The notes: a model not told the origin generated them from the sequence alone. A stretch of DNA of 64,000 nt from Ruegeria profundi (GCF_001507545.1 NZ_LQBP01000009.1:62001-126000); one strand, 5' to 3'. Shown: positions 25,535 to 34,914, counted from the stretch's first letter. Numbers and translations are program-made.

Positions 25535-26497
25535 ATGAGTTTTCGCCTTCAACCCGCCGCACCTGCGCGCCCCAACCGTTGTCAGTTGTTCGGGCCGGGA
25601 TCCAACACCAAGCTGTTTCCGAAAATGGCAGCATCGGCTGCGGATGTGATCAACCTGGACCTAGAGGACTCGGTCGCCCCTTCGGACAAGGACATCGCCC
25701 GCGCCAACGTGATCGAGGCACTGAACAGCGTCGATTGGGGCACAAAATACATGTCGGTGCGGATCAACGGCCTCGACACGCCCTATTGGTACCGGGATGT
25801 GGTGGACCTGCTGGAACAGGCTGGTGACCGTCTGGATCAGATCATGATACCCAAGGTCGGCTGCGCGGCGGATGTTTACGCGGTTGACGCGCTGGTCACC
25901 GCGATCGAACGCGCCAAAGGTCGGACCAAGCCTATCAGCTTCGAGGTCATCATCGAATCCGCCGCCGGTATCGCCCATGTCGAGGAAATCGCGGCCTCGT
26001 CCCCCCGCATGCAAGCAATGAGCCTGGGGGCGGCTGATTTTGCGGCTTCGATGGGGATGCAGACCACCGGGATCGGCGGAACGCAAGAGAACTACTACAT
26101 GCTGCGCGAAGGTGAGAAACACTGGTCCGATCCGTGGCACTGGGCGCAAGCCGCCATCGTCGCCGCTTGCCGGACCCATGGCGTACTGCCAGTCGACGGG
26201 CCGTTCGGCGATTTTTCGGATGATGAAGGCTACATCGCCCAGGCCAAGCGTTCAGCCACGTTGGGCATGGTCGGCAAGTGGGCGATCCACCCCAAACAGA
26301 TCGCCTTGGCCAATCAGGTTTTCACTCCATCGGACGAGGCCGTATCCGAAGCGCGCGAAATTCTCGCTGCAATGGAACAGGCCAAGGCCAATGGTGAAGG
26401 TGCCACCGTCTACAAAGGTCGTCTAGTCGATATCGCGTCGATCAAACAAGCCGAGGTGATCGTCGCACAGGCCGAACTGATTGCTGCAAATGGATAA
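25535..26497 (+). CDS. mcl1: L-malyl-CoA/beta-methylmalyl-CoA lyase
   Basis: A 320-residue CitE-type lyase that cleaves beta-methylmalyl-CoA to glyoxylate and propionyl-CoA and condenses or cleaves malyl-CoA, the closing steps of the ethylmalonyl-CoA pathway for acetate-type growth. It is nearly co-linear with Rhodobacter Mcl1: RPNRCQLFGPGSNTKLF, DVINLDLEDSVAPSDKD with the Mg-binding Asp/Glu, VRINGLDTPYWYRDVVDLLE, FEVIIESAAGIAHVEEIA, and GKWAIHPKQIALAN. Its own ribosome site GGAAGAGG is good; a terminator hairpin follows. Confidence 0.93.
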   Translation: MSFRLQPAAPARPNRCQLFGPGSNTKLFPKMAASAADVINLDLEDSVAPSDKDIARANVIEALNSVDWGTKYMSVRINGLDTPYWYRDVVDLLEQAGDRLDQIMIPKVGCAADVYAVDALVTAIERAKGRTKPISFEVIIESAAGIAHVEEIAASSPRMQAMSLGAADFAASMGMQTTGIGGTQENYYMLREGEKHWSDPWHWAQAAIVAACRTHGVLPVDGPFGDFSDDEGYIAQAKRSATLGMVGKWAIHPKQIALANQVFTPSDEAVSEAREILAAMEQAKANGEGATVYKGRLVDIASIKQAEVIVAQAELIAANG

Positions 26498-26500
26498 AAA

Positions 26501-26522
26501 AAGGCGCCCTGCGGGGCGCCTT
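26501..26522. terminator. Terminator hairpin between mcl1 and the convergent secreted-protein gene
   Basis: A perfect nine-pair stem (AAGGCGCCC with GGGCGCCTT) and a four-base loop. The A-run to its left gives a T-run on the minus strand, so it is a strong terminator for the minus-strand gene and probably also stops mcl1. Confidence 0.85.
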
Positions 26523-26526
26523 GCTG

Positions 26527-27102
26527 CTAACGCCCGAAGACGTTGTTTGGTGTCCAGGTGAACCGTTCACCTTTCTTGCCCGACTTCATCATCAGGCAGG
26601 ATGTTCCAAGCTTTTGAAAATAGTATATTTTCAAAGGGTACCATCCGGCCTGCGGCACCTCGACCTCGGTTCTTTGGTTGGCTTCGCATCCCTGAATGCC
26701 CCGGACAAGGCCAATCTGCTGGCCACCAACCCACGCCTCGATCCCGTCATTCGACCAGGTTTCAATTTCATAGACTCCGGGGGAGTCGAACTTCATGTAA
26801 CCGGTAATCTCGGCCGCGACATTGTAGGGGTCAGTGAAGGTCAGGACCGGCTCACCCTTGTTGGTGTCCCTGTAGTCCAACCCAATAAGCGGTTGCCCCG
26901 GCTTAGCGTCAGACAGAAGGCTTTTTGCCTGGCTTAGATCGCGGATTTTTCGCTGCGTTCCCTTGCCAATGTACTTCACATCCAACCCGGCCTTTGGGTT
27001 AGGCTGCGGATTGGCAGGCTGCAGTTTAAGCGGCGCGGAAAAAACTGCCCCGGCCAATAACGAAATGGCTGCGGCAATCACTGCGGTCCTAACAAATGTC
27101 AT
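26527..27102 (-). CDS. Secreted PA14-like domain protein
   Basis: A 191-residue exported protein. The first 22 residues form a Sec signal (TAVIAAAISLLAGAVFSA). After a Pro/Asn-rich linker comes a beta-rich region with the PA14-type line-up YMKFDSPGVYEIETWSNDG and GWYPLKIYYFQKLGTSCLMM, a carbohydrate-binding-like fold. Two cysteines (in IQGCEAN and GTSCLMM) may form a disulfide. ATG 27102 is preceded by GGAGGTGA, so the longer in-frame reading is dropped. The exact role is unknown. Confidence 0.65.
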   Translation of the reverse strand: MTFVRTAVIAAAISLLAGAVFSAPLKLQPANPQPNPKAGLDVKYIGKGTQRKIRDLSQAKSLLSDAKPGQPLIGLDYRDTNKGEPVLTFTDPYNVAAEITGYMKFDSPGVYEIETWSNDGIEAWVGGQQIGLVRGIQGCEANQRTEVEVPQAGWYPLKIYYFQKLGTSCLMMKSGKKGERFTWTPNNVFGR

Positions 27103-27219
27103 GGTCACCTCCCTGTGTGTGGCGTCGGTGGGGTTTGTCCTTTTTCGCGAGCCCGTTGAGATGACAGTAAGACCTGAGGATTTCACCCGCAAGTCGGTTA
27201 AAGGCGACATTTCCAACCT

Positions 27220-27672
27220 TCAGGCCCGCATATCCTTGGGCGATCCCATCACCACGTAAGATGTGATCGAAGTCACATGCGGCAGCGTACCCAGCACGTC
27301 AGTATGGAACGTTTTATAAGCGGGAAGATCGGCACACTCCACGCGCAACAGATATTCAATCGTTCCGGTTATATTGTGGCATTCGACGACTTCCGGCGCA
27401 CGCTGCAACGCGCGTTCGAACCCCTCCTGCGCAGCCTTGGTATGCTCCCCCAGACCGACGCCGATGTAAGCCACAAACCCCACGCCCAGCGCGGCCGGGT
27501 TCAGCACCGCGCGATACCCCGAGATAACGCCTGTACGCTCAAGCTCCTGCACCCGGCGCAAACAGGCTGACGGCGACAGGCCCACGCGATCCGCAAGTTC
27601 AAGGTTGCTGATACGCCCATCACGCGTAAGCTCACGCAATATTCGTTTGTTTATCGGATCAATCTTCGTCAT
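27220..27672 (-). CDS. Lrp/AsnC family transcriptional regulator
   Basis: A 150-residue regulator with an N-terminal helix-turn-helix (RILRELTRDGRISNLELADRVGLSPSACLRR) and a C-terminal RAM ligand-binding domain (VECHNITGTIEYLLRVECAD). Lrp proteins sense amino acids. It is transcribed away from a LysE-type exporter gene 73 bases off, the usual arrangement in which the regulator controls the exporter. The start MTKIDPINKRIL (27672) is preferred over 27696. Confidence 0.9.
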   Translation of the reverse strand: MTKIDPINKRILRELTRDGRISNLELADRVGLSPSACLRRVQELERTGVISGYRAVLNPAALGVGFVAYIGVGLGEHTKAAQEGFERALQRAPEVVECHNITGTIEYLLRVECADLPAYKTFHTDVLGTLPHVTSITSYVVMGSPKDMRA

Positions 27673-27745
27673 TAATTGCAAGATTATCGCAATCATGCAC
27701 TAAAACGCAATTTCATTTGGCCAAACAGCGGTAAGTATCCGCACC

Positions 27746-28342
27746 ATGACCTATGATATCCTACTGGCCCTAATCGCCTTTGCTTTTGTCTCTTCGATAA
27801 CACCGGGGCCGAACAATCTGATGCTGATGGCGTCAGGTGCCAATTTCGGATTCCGTCGGACCATCCCGCATATGCTGGGTATCGGGCTGGGGTTCAGCTT
27901 TATGGTATTGCTGGTCGGCACTGGATTGGCGCAAATGTTCGACCGGTATCCGGTAAGTTACACAGTGCTGAAGGTCGTATCGGTCGTCTACCTGCTGTAT
28001 CTGGCATGGAAGATTGCGCATGCGGCCCCCGTAAGGGGCGCGAATACAACAGGCAACCCCATGACCTTTCTGCAAGCTGCTGCGTTTCAGTGGGTGAACC
28101 CCAAGGCATGGGCGATGGCGCTGACGGCCACCACAGCCTATACGCCGGATCACACGCTGCAGGCTATTCTTGTTGTGGCCTTGGTTTTTGGCGCGGTGAA
28201 CCTGCCGTCGGTCAGCACATGGACTGTGCTTGGGCAACAGATGGCGCGGGTCTTGACAAACCCGCGCCGGTTGGTGGCTTTCAACTGGACAATGGCCGCC
28301 TTGCTTGTCGCCTCGCTCTACCCCGTTGTATTGCCGAACTGA
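27746..28342 (+). CDS. LysE family amino-acid exporter
   Basis: A 198-residue inner-membrane exporter of the LysE/RhtB family with about six hydrophobic helices. The signature SSITPGPNNLMLMASGANFG is at residues 15-34, and WVNPKAWAMALTA is the second conserved block. The substrate is probably an amino acid, set by the divergent Lrp regulator. Confidence 0.9.
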   Translation: MTYDILLALIAFAFVSSITPGPNNLMLMASGANFGFRRTIPHMLGIGLGFSFMVLLVGTGLAQMFDRYPVSYTVLKVVSVVYLLYLAWKIAHAAPVRGANTTGNPMTFLQAAAFQWVNPKAWAMALTATTAYTPDHTLQAILVVALVFGAVNLPSVSTWTVLGQQMARVLTNPRRLVAFNWTMAALLVASLYPVVLPN

Positions 28343-28510
28343 ATTACGCCAAGGGTGGGCAGAATTCGGTCCGATAGCTGTTTGCCGCTGGCATCTCATC
28401 CTTCTCTTTGCGCAATCGTGGTCGTATATTCCACGCGCACAAATCTTGCCGAGTTGCATCCCGGGCGACGTCAGGTCATATAGCAGGGTAATTCCGCGTT
28501 AAGAGGCGTC

Positions 28511-29473
28511 ATGACCCAGTATCTGGATTTCGAGAAACCCCTGGCCGAGATCGAAGGCAAGGCCGAGGAGTTGCGCGCGTTGGCCCGTGCCAACGAAGAA
28601 ATGGATGTGTCCGAAGAGGCTGCGGCCCTGGATGCCAAAGCTGCCAAGCTGCTGGACGAGCTTTACGGCGATCTGACTCCGTGGCGGAAATGCCAAGTGG
28701 CGCGCCACCCGGAACGCCCTCACTGCAAGGATTACGTCGAAGCGCTGTTTACCGAGTTCACCCCCCTTGCGGGCGACCGGAATTTTGCCGACGATCTGGC
28801 TGTGATCGGCGGTTTGGCCCGGTTCAATGACCAACCTGTCATGGTCATCGGACACGAGAAAGGGTCAGACACCAAATCGCGCATCGAGCGCAATTTCGGT
28901 ATGGCCCGGCCCGAAGGCTATCGAAAAGCCGTGCGCCTTATGGAGATGGCCGGGCGTTTTGGCCTGCCCGTGATCACCCTGATCGACACGGCAGGTGCCT
29001 ACCCCGGCAAAGGGGCCGAGGAACGCGGCCAGTCAGAGGCCATCGCACGCTCGACCGAGATGTGCCTGAAGATCGGTGTGCCCTTGGTGTCAGTCATCAT
29101 CGGCGAAGGCGGTTCAGGCGGGGCTGTGGCCTTTGCCACGGCGAACCGTGTCGCGATGCTGGAACACTCGGTCTACTCTGTGATTTCGCCCGAAGGCTGC
29201 GCATCGATCCTGTGGAAGGATGCAGAGAAAATGCGCGAGGCCGCCGAGGCACTGCGCCTGACAGCGCAAGACCTGCACAAGCTGGGTGTTTGTGACCTTA
29301 TCATCAAGGAACCAAAGGGCGGCGCCCATCGTGATCGCCTCGCCACCATGGACTCTGTCCGAGACGCAGTTACCCGGATGCTGAAAGAGTTGGACGGTAA
29401 AGACGCGGCAGCCCTGATCAAGGACCGCCGACAAAAGTTTCTGGATATCGGCTCAAAAGGGCTGGCGGCGTAA
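28511..29473 (+). CDS. accA: Acetyl-CoA carboxylase carboxyltransferase subunit alpha
   Basis: A 320-residue carboxyltransferase alpha subunit that, with AccD, moves CO2 from biotin to acetyl-CoA to form malonyl-CoA for fatty acid synthesis. Strong family blocks include [78 protein letters not shown] and [18 protein letters not shown]. It is monocistronic and nearly touches the convergent transglycosylase gene. Confidence 0.97.
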   Translation: MTQYLDFEKPLAEIEGKAEELRALARANEEMDVSEEAAALDAKAAKLLDELYGDLTPWRKCQVARHPERPHCKDYVEALFTEFTPLAGDRNFADDLAVIGGLARFNDQPVMVIGHEKGSDTKSRIERNFGMARPEGYRKAVRLMEMAGRFGLPVITLIDTAGAYPGKGAEERGQSEAIARSTEMCLKIGVPLVSVIIGEGGSGGAVAFATANRVAMLEHSVYSVISPEGCASILWKDAEKMREAAEALRLTAQDLHKLGVCDLIIKEPKGGAHRDRLATMDSVRDAVTRMLKELDGKDAAALIKDRRQKFLDIGSKGLAA

Positions 29474-29477
29474 CCCG

Positions 29478-30605
29478 TCAGCCGCCCAAACTGCGCAACA
29501 ACGCGACCGAAGGTTCGCCAGTCACCGGAAGACCGGAGGCACGTTGATAGGCGCTGATGGCCGATTTGGTGTTGTTACCAATCACCCCGTCTGCACCCTG
29601 CGTGTCATAGCCAGCCGAAGTCAGGCGGCGCTGAAGGTCCTTACGATCTTCTAGCGTCAGACCCGTCGCATCCGGTCCGAACGAGACTTGAAACGGCGGG
29701 CCACCGGCGATGCGGTCAGACAGATGTCCGACGCCTATCGCGTAGCTGTCCGAATTGTTGTAGCGCTTTATCACCTGGAAATTACGGAACACTGCAATGC
29801 GTGGCCCGGGCTTCTGTGGTTGCAACACTGCGGCAGGCGTGCCCGAAACTGTACCAACCTCGCCCCCCCAAGGCTGTCCGCGCACCCAACCCGCGCGGGA
29901 CAGATAGGCGGCGGTCGAGGCCAGCGAATCTGTCGGGTCCTCAGACCAGATGTCGCGCCGCCCGTCACCGGTGAAATCCACGGCATAAGCCAGATACGAC
30001 GTCGGAATGAACTGCGTGTGCCCCATCGCCCCGGCCCAACTGCCGGTCATGTTCGCGGGGGTGGTGTCTCCGTCCTGAATGATCTTCAAGGCAGCCACCA
30101 ACTGCTTTTCGAAAAACGCACCGCGCCGCCCATCATAAGCCAGCGTCGAAACCGCCGACACCACAGGTACATCCCCGCGCCGCGCGCCATACCGACTTTC
30201 CAAACCCCAAACGGCCACGATCACCTCTTTATCGACGCCGTATTTCGCCTCGATCTGCGACAGGGTTCCGGCGTGCCGCACCAGCATTTTCTTGCCAGTC
30301 TCGATCCGCTCATCCGAGGCCGCGATGGCCAGGTAATCCTCAAGCGATCGTTTGAATTCGACCTGATTGCGGTCCCGCTCGATCACATCGGGCAAATAAC
30401 CAGCGCCCCGAAAGGCGGTGTTGATCGTTGTTTGCGAGATCCCCTGCGCCGCGGCCCGGCCCTTGAACCCAGCCACCCAAGCGTCCCATCCGGCGTTGGG
30501 AACAGCCTGCATCCGCGAAGCTGGTGTATTGGTTGAGCTTCCGGTGGAACACGCGGCCAACAGGGTCGACCCAAGTCCCAAAGAAAAAATCCGTCGATTG
30601 ATCAT
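29478..30605 (-). CDS. MltB-type lytic murein transglycosylase lipoprotein
   Basis: A 375-residue GH103 enzyme cutting peptidoglycan with 1,6-anhydro-MurNAc formation. The N-terminus is a lipoprotein signal (GLGSTLLAACSTG, lipid Cys about 19). Body motifs are WVAGFKGRAAAQGIS, IVAVWGLESRYGARRGDVPV with the catalytic Glu, GSWAGAMGHTQFIPTSYL and DGRRDIWSEDPTDSLASTAAYL. The last about 60 residues form a peptidoglycan-binding domain (LQRRLTSAGYDTQGADGVIG). No partner gene. Confidence 0.92.
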   Translation of the reverse strand: MINRRIFSLGLGSTLLAACSTGSSTNTPASRMQAVPNAGWDAWVAGFKGRAAAQGISQTTINTAFRGAGYLPDVIERDRNQVEFKRSLEDYLAIAASDERIETGKKMLVRHAGTLSQIEAKYGVDKEVIVAVWGLESRYGARRGDVPVVSAVSTLAYDGRRGAFFEKQLVAALKIIQDGDTTPANMTGSWAGAMGHTQFIPTSYLAYAVDFTGDGRRDIWSEDPTDSLASTAAYLSRAGWVRGQPWGGEVGTVSGTPAAVLQPQKPGPRIAVFRNFQVIKRYNNSDSYAIGVGHLSDRIAGGPPFQVSFGPDATGLTLEDRKDLQRRLTSAGYDTQGADGVIGNNTKSAISAYQRASGLPVTGEPSVALLRSLGG

Positions 30606-30716
30606 GGTTTAAATCTGCTCTTGTTATGATTTGGTCCAGCGTAGCGCAGACCCGGCCTTCAAACCAGAACCACGACGCCAAACAGACGCAATCTCAGAGC
30701 TTCGGCAACAAGCCGC

Positions 30717-31364
30717 CTAGCTGACCAGCAAGCGCAGGCCCTGTGTCACGTCCGAACGAACCGCCAGACGCAATCCGGGCTCATCCCCGGCCTGAAGGGC
30801 GGCAATGATAAGCTTATGGTTATGCGGCGGCTCGGTGCGCCGCAACCGGCCGTAAAGCGCGCGCATCGTGGGGCCAAGTTGCAGCCAGACAGTTTCCGCA
30901 ATTGCTAACATCGCCGGGGCTTGCGCCCGCAGATAAAGCGTGCGGTGAAACTCCAGATTGCTGCGGATATAGCCGACGGCATCCCGTTTGGTGACCATCT
31001 CAGCCACGGTTACGTTGATGCTTTGCAGGCGATCGATCAAAGCCATATGCGCCCGTGGCAGGGCACGGCTGGCCAGTTCGACCTCAAGCAGCGCGCGCAG
31101 GGCGGCAAGTTCTTCGATCCGGTCATTGGTCAACTCCGGCGTCGAAACACGGCCCGAAGAGGACAGGAACAGAGCCCCTTCGGCGGCCAACCGACGCACA
31201 GTCTCACGCGCCGGGGTCATCGACACGCCGAATTCCTTGCCGATCCCACGCAGTGTCAACGCCTGTCCCGGCGCAATCTCACCATGCATGATACGCGCGC
31301 GCAGGGTGCGATACACGCGGTCATGCGTGGCGGTCTGGGATTCAGAAGTGCGCGTGGTCAACAT
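30717..31364 (-). CDS. GntR/FadR-subfamily transcriptional regulator
   Basis: A 215-residue regulator with an N-terminal winged helix (IMHGEIAPGQALTLRGIGKE, TPARETVRRLAAEGAL) and a C-terminal FCD helical ligand domain (EELAALRALLEVELASRALP, SNLEFHRTLYLRAQ, HNHKLIIAALQAGDEPG). FCD proteins usually sense organic acids. A perfect TGTGATCACA palindrome covers the region just upstream of its start, so it probably represses itself. No catabolic target gene is adjacent. Confidence 0.88.
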   Translation of the reverse strand: MLTTRTSESQTATHDRVYRTLRARIMHGEIAPGQALTLRGIGKEFGVSMTPARETVRRLAAEGALFLSSSGRVSTPELTNDRIEELAALRALLEVELASRALPRAHMALIDRLQSINVTVAEMVTKRDAVGYIRSNLEFHRTLYLRAQAPAMLAIAETVWLQLGPTMRALYGRLRRTEPPHNHKLIIAALQAGDEPGLRLAVRSDVTQGLRLLVS

Positions 31365-31371
31365 TCGCTTA

Positions 31372-31381
31372 TGTGATCACA
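31372..31381. promoter_or_regulatory. Palindromic operator TGTGATCACA before the GntR gene
   Basis: A perfect ten-base palindrome seven bases from the GntR start codon, where a ribosome-binding site would be expected but is absent. Its GT-N-AC type core matches GntR-family operator style, so autoregulation is likely. Confidence 0.5.
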
Positions 31382-31394
31382 AATAACGGCAGGG

Positions 31395-32090
31395 TCAACT
31401 CATGACCGCGTCGAATCTGTATTGATGCAGCTTCGTCCCGTTGTCGCGCAACCATCGCCGCTGGTCGCTGTAGTCGCCGAAAATCCGCTCGACCTGCGCC
31501 CAGAATGCGGGTGAATGATTCATCTCAATCAGGTGTGCGACCTCGTGCGCCGCCACGTAGTGCAGGATCTCGGACGGGGCGAGGATCAGTCGCCATGAAA
31601 ACATCAGCCCCCCGGCCGAGCTGCAAGACCCCCAGCGCGATCGCGTATCGCGGATGGTCAGGCCAGAGTAGGACCGGCCCAGCATTGCCGCATAGTCATC
31701 GCAGGCCCCGGTCAGACGATCCCGCGCCAATTCCTTAAGAAAACGTGCCAGACGCCGCGCTTCCGCGCCTTTCGGAACCGCAATCTCGTCGCCTTGCAGT
31801 TGGACACGTCGTCCCTGTGCGGGAACGATTCGTCGTTCCTGTCCCTCAATGGGGATGGTTTGACCGAACTGAACCACAGCCGGGTCGGGTCGGTCGTCCA
31901 AATGTCGGCGTATCCACTCTTCTTTCGTGCGCGCAAAACTCAACGCTTCTGCCTCAGGAACGCCTTGCGGATAGGTCAGCGTAACCCGCCCGTCCAATTG
32001 GGAAATCCGAAGGCTGATCCGCCGCGCTCGCGCCGATTTACGCAGCGTCAGCGGCACCGGAGGCGTTCCCGGCAATGCGTGATCTCCCAT
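31395..32090 (-). CDS. YgjP-type metallopeptidase (SprT/DUF45 family)
   Basis: A 231-residue protein of the YgjP/DUF45 group with the zinc motif HEVAHLIEMNHSPAFW (HExxH plus downstream His). Upstream landmarks are RKSARARRISLRIS, KEEWIRRHL, and IRDTRSRWGSCSSAGGLMFSWRLI. These proteins are predicted zinc peptidases of unknown target. ATG 32090 is chosen for the AGGAG in front; earlier in-frame ATGs have none. Confidence 0.85.
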   Translation of the reverse strand: MGDHALPGTPPVPLTLRKSARARRISLRISQLDGRVTLTYPQGVPEAEALSFARTKEEWIRRHLDDRPDPAVVQFGQTIPIEGQERRIVPAQGRRVQLQGDEIAVPKGAEARRLARFLKELARDRLTGACDDYAAMLGRSYSGLTIRDTRSRWGSCSSAGGLMFSWRLILAPSEILHYVAAHEVAHLIEMNHSPAFWAQVERIFGDYSDQRRWLRDNGTKLHQYRFDAVMS

Positions 32091-32190
32091 ATGCCTGTTT
32101 CTCCTGCTCAAAGGCTTTGACAGTGCCCGCTGCATGTGGCACGTGACCTGAATCATTATTACGACTCACCTGATATCAAGGGGATTTGAC

Positions 32191-32517
32191 ATGCCCAAGG
32201 AAGAATGGGGCGTAAAGCGCGTTTGCCCGACCACTGGCAAGCGGTTTTACGACCTGAACAAGGACCCGATCATCAGCCCCTACACCGGCGAGATCGTTGA
32301 GCTTGAGACCGGCAAAAGCCGGATGATCGCCGCTGACGCGGAAGACGCCGCATCGGCCAAAGCGCGCAAAGAATCATCGGACGACGATCTGGTTCTGGAT
32401 GATGACGACAATGTTGACGTCGATCTGGACGACGATCTGCTGGACGATGATGACGACGATAGTGACAACGTCTCGCTGGACGATATCACCGACATGTCGT
32501 CGGAAGACGAGAACTAA
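32191..32517 (+). CDS. FYDLN-acid family protein (TIGR02300)
   Basis: A 108-residue protein typical of alphaproteobacteria. The N-terminal part WGVKRVCPTTGKRFYDLNKD carries the FYDLN motif and one Cys; the rest is an Asp/Ser-rich, highly acidic, disordered tail. Function unknown. A short hairpin follows, then tRNA-Ala. Confidence 0.92.
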   Translation: MPKEEWGVKRVCPTTGKRFYDLNKDPIISPYTGEIVELETGKSRMIAADAEDAASAKARKESSDDDLVLDDDDNVDVDLDDDLLDDDDDDSDNVSLDDITDMSSEDEN

Positions 32518-32526
32518 AAACGGTCA

Positions 32527-32547
32527 GAGGCGGCGCCTTGCCGCCTC
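32527..32547 (+). terminator. Hairpin after FYDLN gene, possible terminator
   Basis: GAGGCGGC (32527-32534) pairs perfectly with GCCGCCTC (32540-32547) around a five-base loop. No T-run follows, so it may be a weak or Rho-assisted stop. Confidence 0.4.
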
Positions 32548-32658
32548 ATACCCACCCACGGACGCAACGCGGAAAGTTTTGCGGATTTCCATTTTTGGAC
32601 TTGCACTCGTAGCCGCCGTCTCATAAACGTCCGTCCACTGCTTCGGCAGTACCTGAAT

Positions 32659-32734
<76 letters not shown>

Positions 32735-32806
32735 AAACCTTTCATGATACTATCGGCGTAGTTGACGTAAGACTTCGATATACGGCCACATGTAGTTGCG
32801 CGCACA

Positions 32807-33337
32807 TCAGAGCGACAAGTCAGGCGCAGTTCGCGATATTTCCTGAGTACCGCGGTGACCGGATCGATTGACATAAACAAGCAGTTTTTCAACATTCGGG
32901 AAGCGATCAAAGAATTCAAAACGCATGGTCTCGACCGCTTGGATGTTCTGGCATCGTATCTGGTATTCAGCCTGAAAATGGTTTTGGTTTCCCTTTAAAT
33001 TCTGCGCGGTATCCGTGGCCTGCCCCAGTCCGACGGCTGACAGCGTGACATTGGCCACCGCAGTGAAACATACCGCTTCATCAGCAACCACAAACAGTTT
33101 CAGCGGCTCGGACAGATCGGAAATCGCCACTGCAATCGACGTCTGGGCTGCACTATTTTCTGATGGGTGTTCAGGCCCGAGAATTTCTGCGGATGGCAGG
33201 TTTAGTGACACCGAAAAAGCCGTATCCGAAAACACGATTTCCATGCGGCCTGTGCCGGTTTCCTGCGTAAAAGCCTCATCAGGATACAACAAAACGACCC
33301 CAGACATCAGGGTCAGATAGACAGCAGGACTTCTCAT
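32807..33337 (-). CDS. Exported DUF2796 (ZrgA-like) protein
   Basis: A 176-residue protein with a signal peptide (YLTLMSGVVLLYPDEAF). The body matches the DUF2796 frame: VSLNLPSAEILGPEHP near the start, a central Cys (DEAVCFTAVAN), HFQAEYQIRCQNI, and RFEFFDRFPNVEKLLVYV near the end. Relatives are periplasmic and linked to zinc or other metal uptake, but the His-rich linker seen in several of them is missing here. It is divergent from the iron-regulated irpA across a 250-base spacer. Confidence 0.68.
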   Translation of the reverse strand: MRSPAVYLTLMSGVVLLYPDEAFTQETGTGRMEIVFSDTAFSVSLNLPSAEILGPEHPSENSAAQTSIAVAISDLSEPLKLFVVADEAVCFTAVANVTLSAVGLGQATDTAQNLKGNQNHFQAEYQIRCQNIQAVETMRFEFFDRFPNVEKLLVYVNRSGHRGTQEISRTAPDLSL

Positions 33338-33495
33338 AATCGGACACCGCCCAACAAGGAATCACGTGTTTATACTACGAAGTTTAAGGTCACGCAGAAT
33401 CTTGGTCCTTGTGCGCAATCCTATCTCAATTCGGGCCGAAGAGCCAAAAAATGAGCTAAGCGGTTGGGCCGGTCGCTCTGAAAAGAAAACTTGGA

Positions 33496-33523
33496 TTGAC
33501 ATAACTGACTAATTCACTCAGTT
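33496..33523 (+). promoter_or_regulatory. irpA: Iron-type operator and -35 box upstream of irpA
   Basis: AACTGA (33503-33508) and TCAGTT (33518-33523) are perfect inverted repeats separated by nine bases, giving TGA-N9-TCA, the pattern described for RirA/iron-Rhodo-box sites of alphaproteobacteria. A TTGACA at 33496-33501 sits just before it, so the operator overlaps the promoter spacer and binding should repress irpA under iron-replete conditions. Confidence 0.65.
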
Positions 33524-33587
33524 ATTGCGCCGAACGCGTCGCCGACGACGCCTGTGAATTTGTTTCTGACAGGAAAGTGTCACCCAA

Positions 33588-34859
33588 ATGGCCCGATTTT
33601 TTACCGCCACCAGCATTCTGACCCTCGGCATAGCCTCTGCAGCCGGTGCAGCGGATGCGCCGTCGAAGGCTGATGTTCTGAACACCTACGCCAACATCGC
33701 CGAAGCGAAATACGATGACAGCCTGATCGCGGCCAAAGCGCTGCAAGAAGCCGTGAACGCCCTGATCGCTGAGCCGTCGGATGCCACGCTGAATGCAGCC
33801 CGTGCAGCCTGGATTGCCGCTCGCGTTCCGTATCAGCAGACCGAGGTTTACCGTTTCGGCAATGCGATCGTGGATGATTGGGAAGGCAAGGTGAACGCAT
33901 GGCCACTGGATGAGGGGCTAATCGACTATGTCGACGCCTCGTACGGCGGTCCGACCGATGAAAACGAATTCGCGGCGCTGAACGTGATCGCCAACCCCTC
34001 GTTCGAGCTTTCAGGTGAAACCATCGACGCCGGTCAGATCACCCCGGAACTGCTGGGCGAGACATTGCACGAGGCCGACGGGATCGAGGCGAACGTTGCC
34101 ACGGGCTATCACGCGATTGAATTCCTGCTGTGGGGACAAGACCTGAACGGCCACGGTCCGGGCGCAGGCAACCGTCCTTACACCGACTATGTTCAGAGTG
34201 ACGACTGCACCGGCGGCAACTGCGATCGCCGCGCTCAGTACCTGAGTGCGGCAACCGACCTGCTTGTAAGCGATCTGGAGTGGATGACCGCGCAATGGGC
34301 CGAAGGTGGCGAAGCACGCGCAGCGTTGACCGCTGATGAAATTGCGGGCGTCTCGGCCATCGTGACCGGCATGGGATCACTGTCTTATGGTGAACAAGCT
34401 GGCGAGCGCATGCGCCTTGGCCTGATGCTGAACGATCCCGAGGAAGAACATGATTGCTTCTCGGACAACACCCATAACAGCCACTATTACGACGGCTTGG
34501 GCATTCAGAACGTTTATCTGGGAAGTTACACACGCATCGATGGCACCCCGGTGTCCGGTGCCTCGTTGTCTGACCTGGTGATCGCATCTGACCCGGCACT
34601 GGACGCCGAGATGAAGACCAAGCTGGCCAACACGATGCAAGCTTTGGGGCGGATCAAGTCAACCGCCGAGGCCGGTTTTGCCTATGACCAGATGCTTGAG
34701 CGCGGCAACGCAGGTGGCGAGCAGTTGATCATGAGCGGTGTCAACGGTCTGATTGACCAGACCAGAAGCATCGAACGGATCGTGACCACTTTGGAACTGG
34801 ATCAGATCGACTTCGAAGGATCCGACAGTCTGGATAACCCGGACGCGGTATTCCAGTAA
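33588..34859 (+). CDS. irpA: IrpA-type imelysin (iron-regulated periplasmic/outer-membrane protein)
   Basis: A 423-residue imelysin-family protein with a signal peptide (LTLGIASAAGAADA, cleavage about residue 22). The imelysin signature is GYHAIEFLLWGQD at residues 173-185 (GxHxxE), preceded by YRFGNAIVDDWEGKVNAWPLDEGLIDYV. IrpA proteins belong to iron-uptake loci. The 5' operator supports iron control. A long hairpin follows and bfd begins 136 bases later. Confidence 0.9.
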   Translation: MARFFTATSILTLGIASAAGAADAPSKADVLNTYANIAEAKYDDSLIAAKALQEAVNALIAEPSDATLNAARAAWIAARVPYQQTEVYRFGNAIVDDWEGKVNAWPLDEGLIDYVDASYGGPTDENEFAALNVIANPSFELSGETIDAGQITPELLGETLHEADGIEANVATGYHAIEFLLWGQDLNGHGPGAGNRPYTDYVQSDDCTGGNCDRRAQYLSAATDLLVSDLEWMTAQWAEGGEARAALTADEIAGVSAIVTGMGSLSYGEQAGERMRLGLMLNDPEEEHDCFSDNTHNSHYYDGLGIQNVYLGSYTRIDGTPVSGASLSDLVIASDPALDAEMKTKLANTMQALGRIKSTAEAGFAYDQMLERGNAGGEQLIMSGVNGLIDQTRSIERIVTTLELDQIDFEGSDSLDNPDAVFQ

Positions 34860-34880
34860 GAACCACGTAGGCGCAACTAA

Positions 34881-34914
34881 GGCCGGATGCATAAGCAAAA
34901 TCATGCGTCCGGCC
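34881..34914 (+). terminator. Long hairpin after irpA, possible attenuator
   Basis: GGCCGGATGCAT (34881-34892) pairs with ATGCGTCCGGCC (34903-34914), 12 pairs with one G-U, loop ten bases. There is no following T-run. It may protect the irpA 3' end or reduce read-through into bfd. Confidence 0.5.

Noticed and set aside
32380..32517. Asp-rich repeats in the FYDLN gene as a tandem repeat locus
   Set aside because: Low-complexity acidic tail normal for this family.
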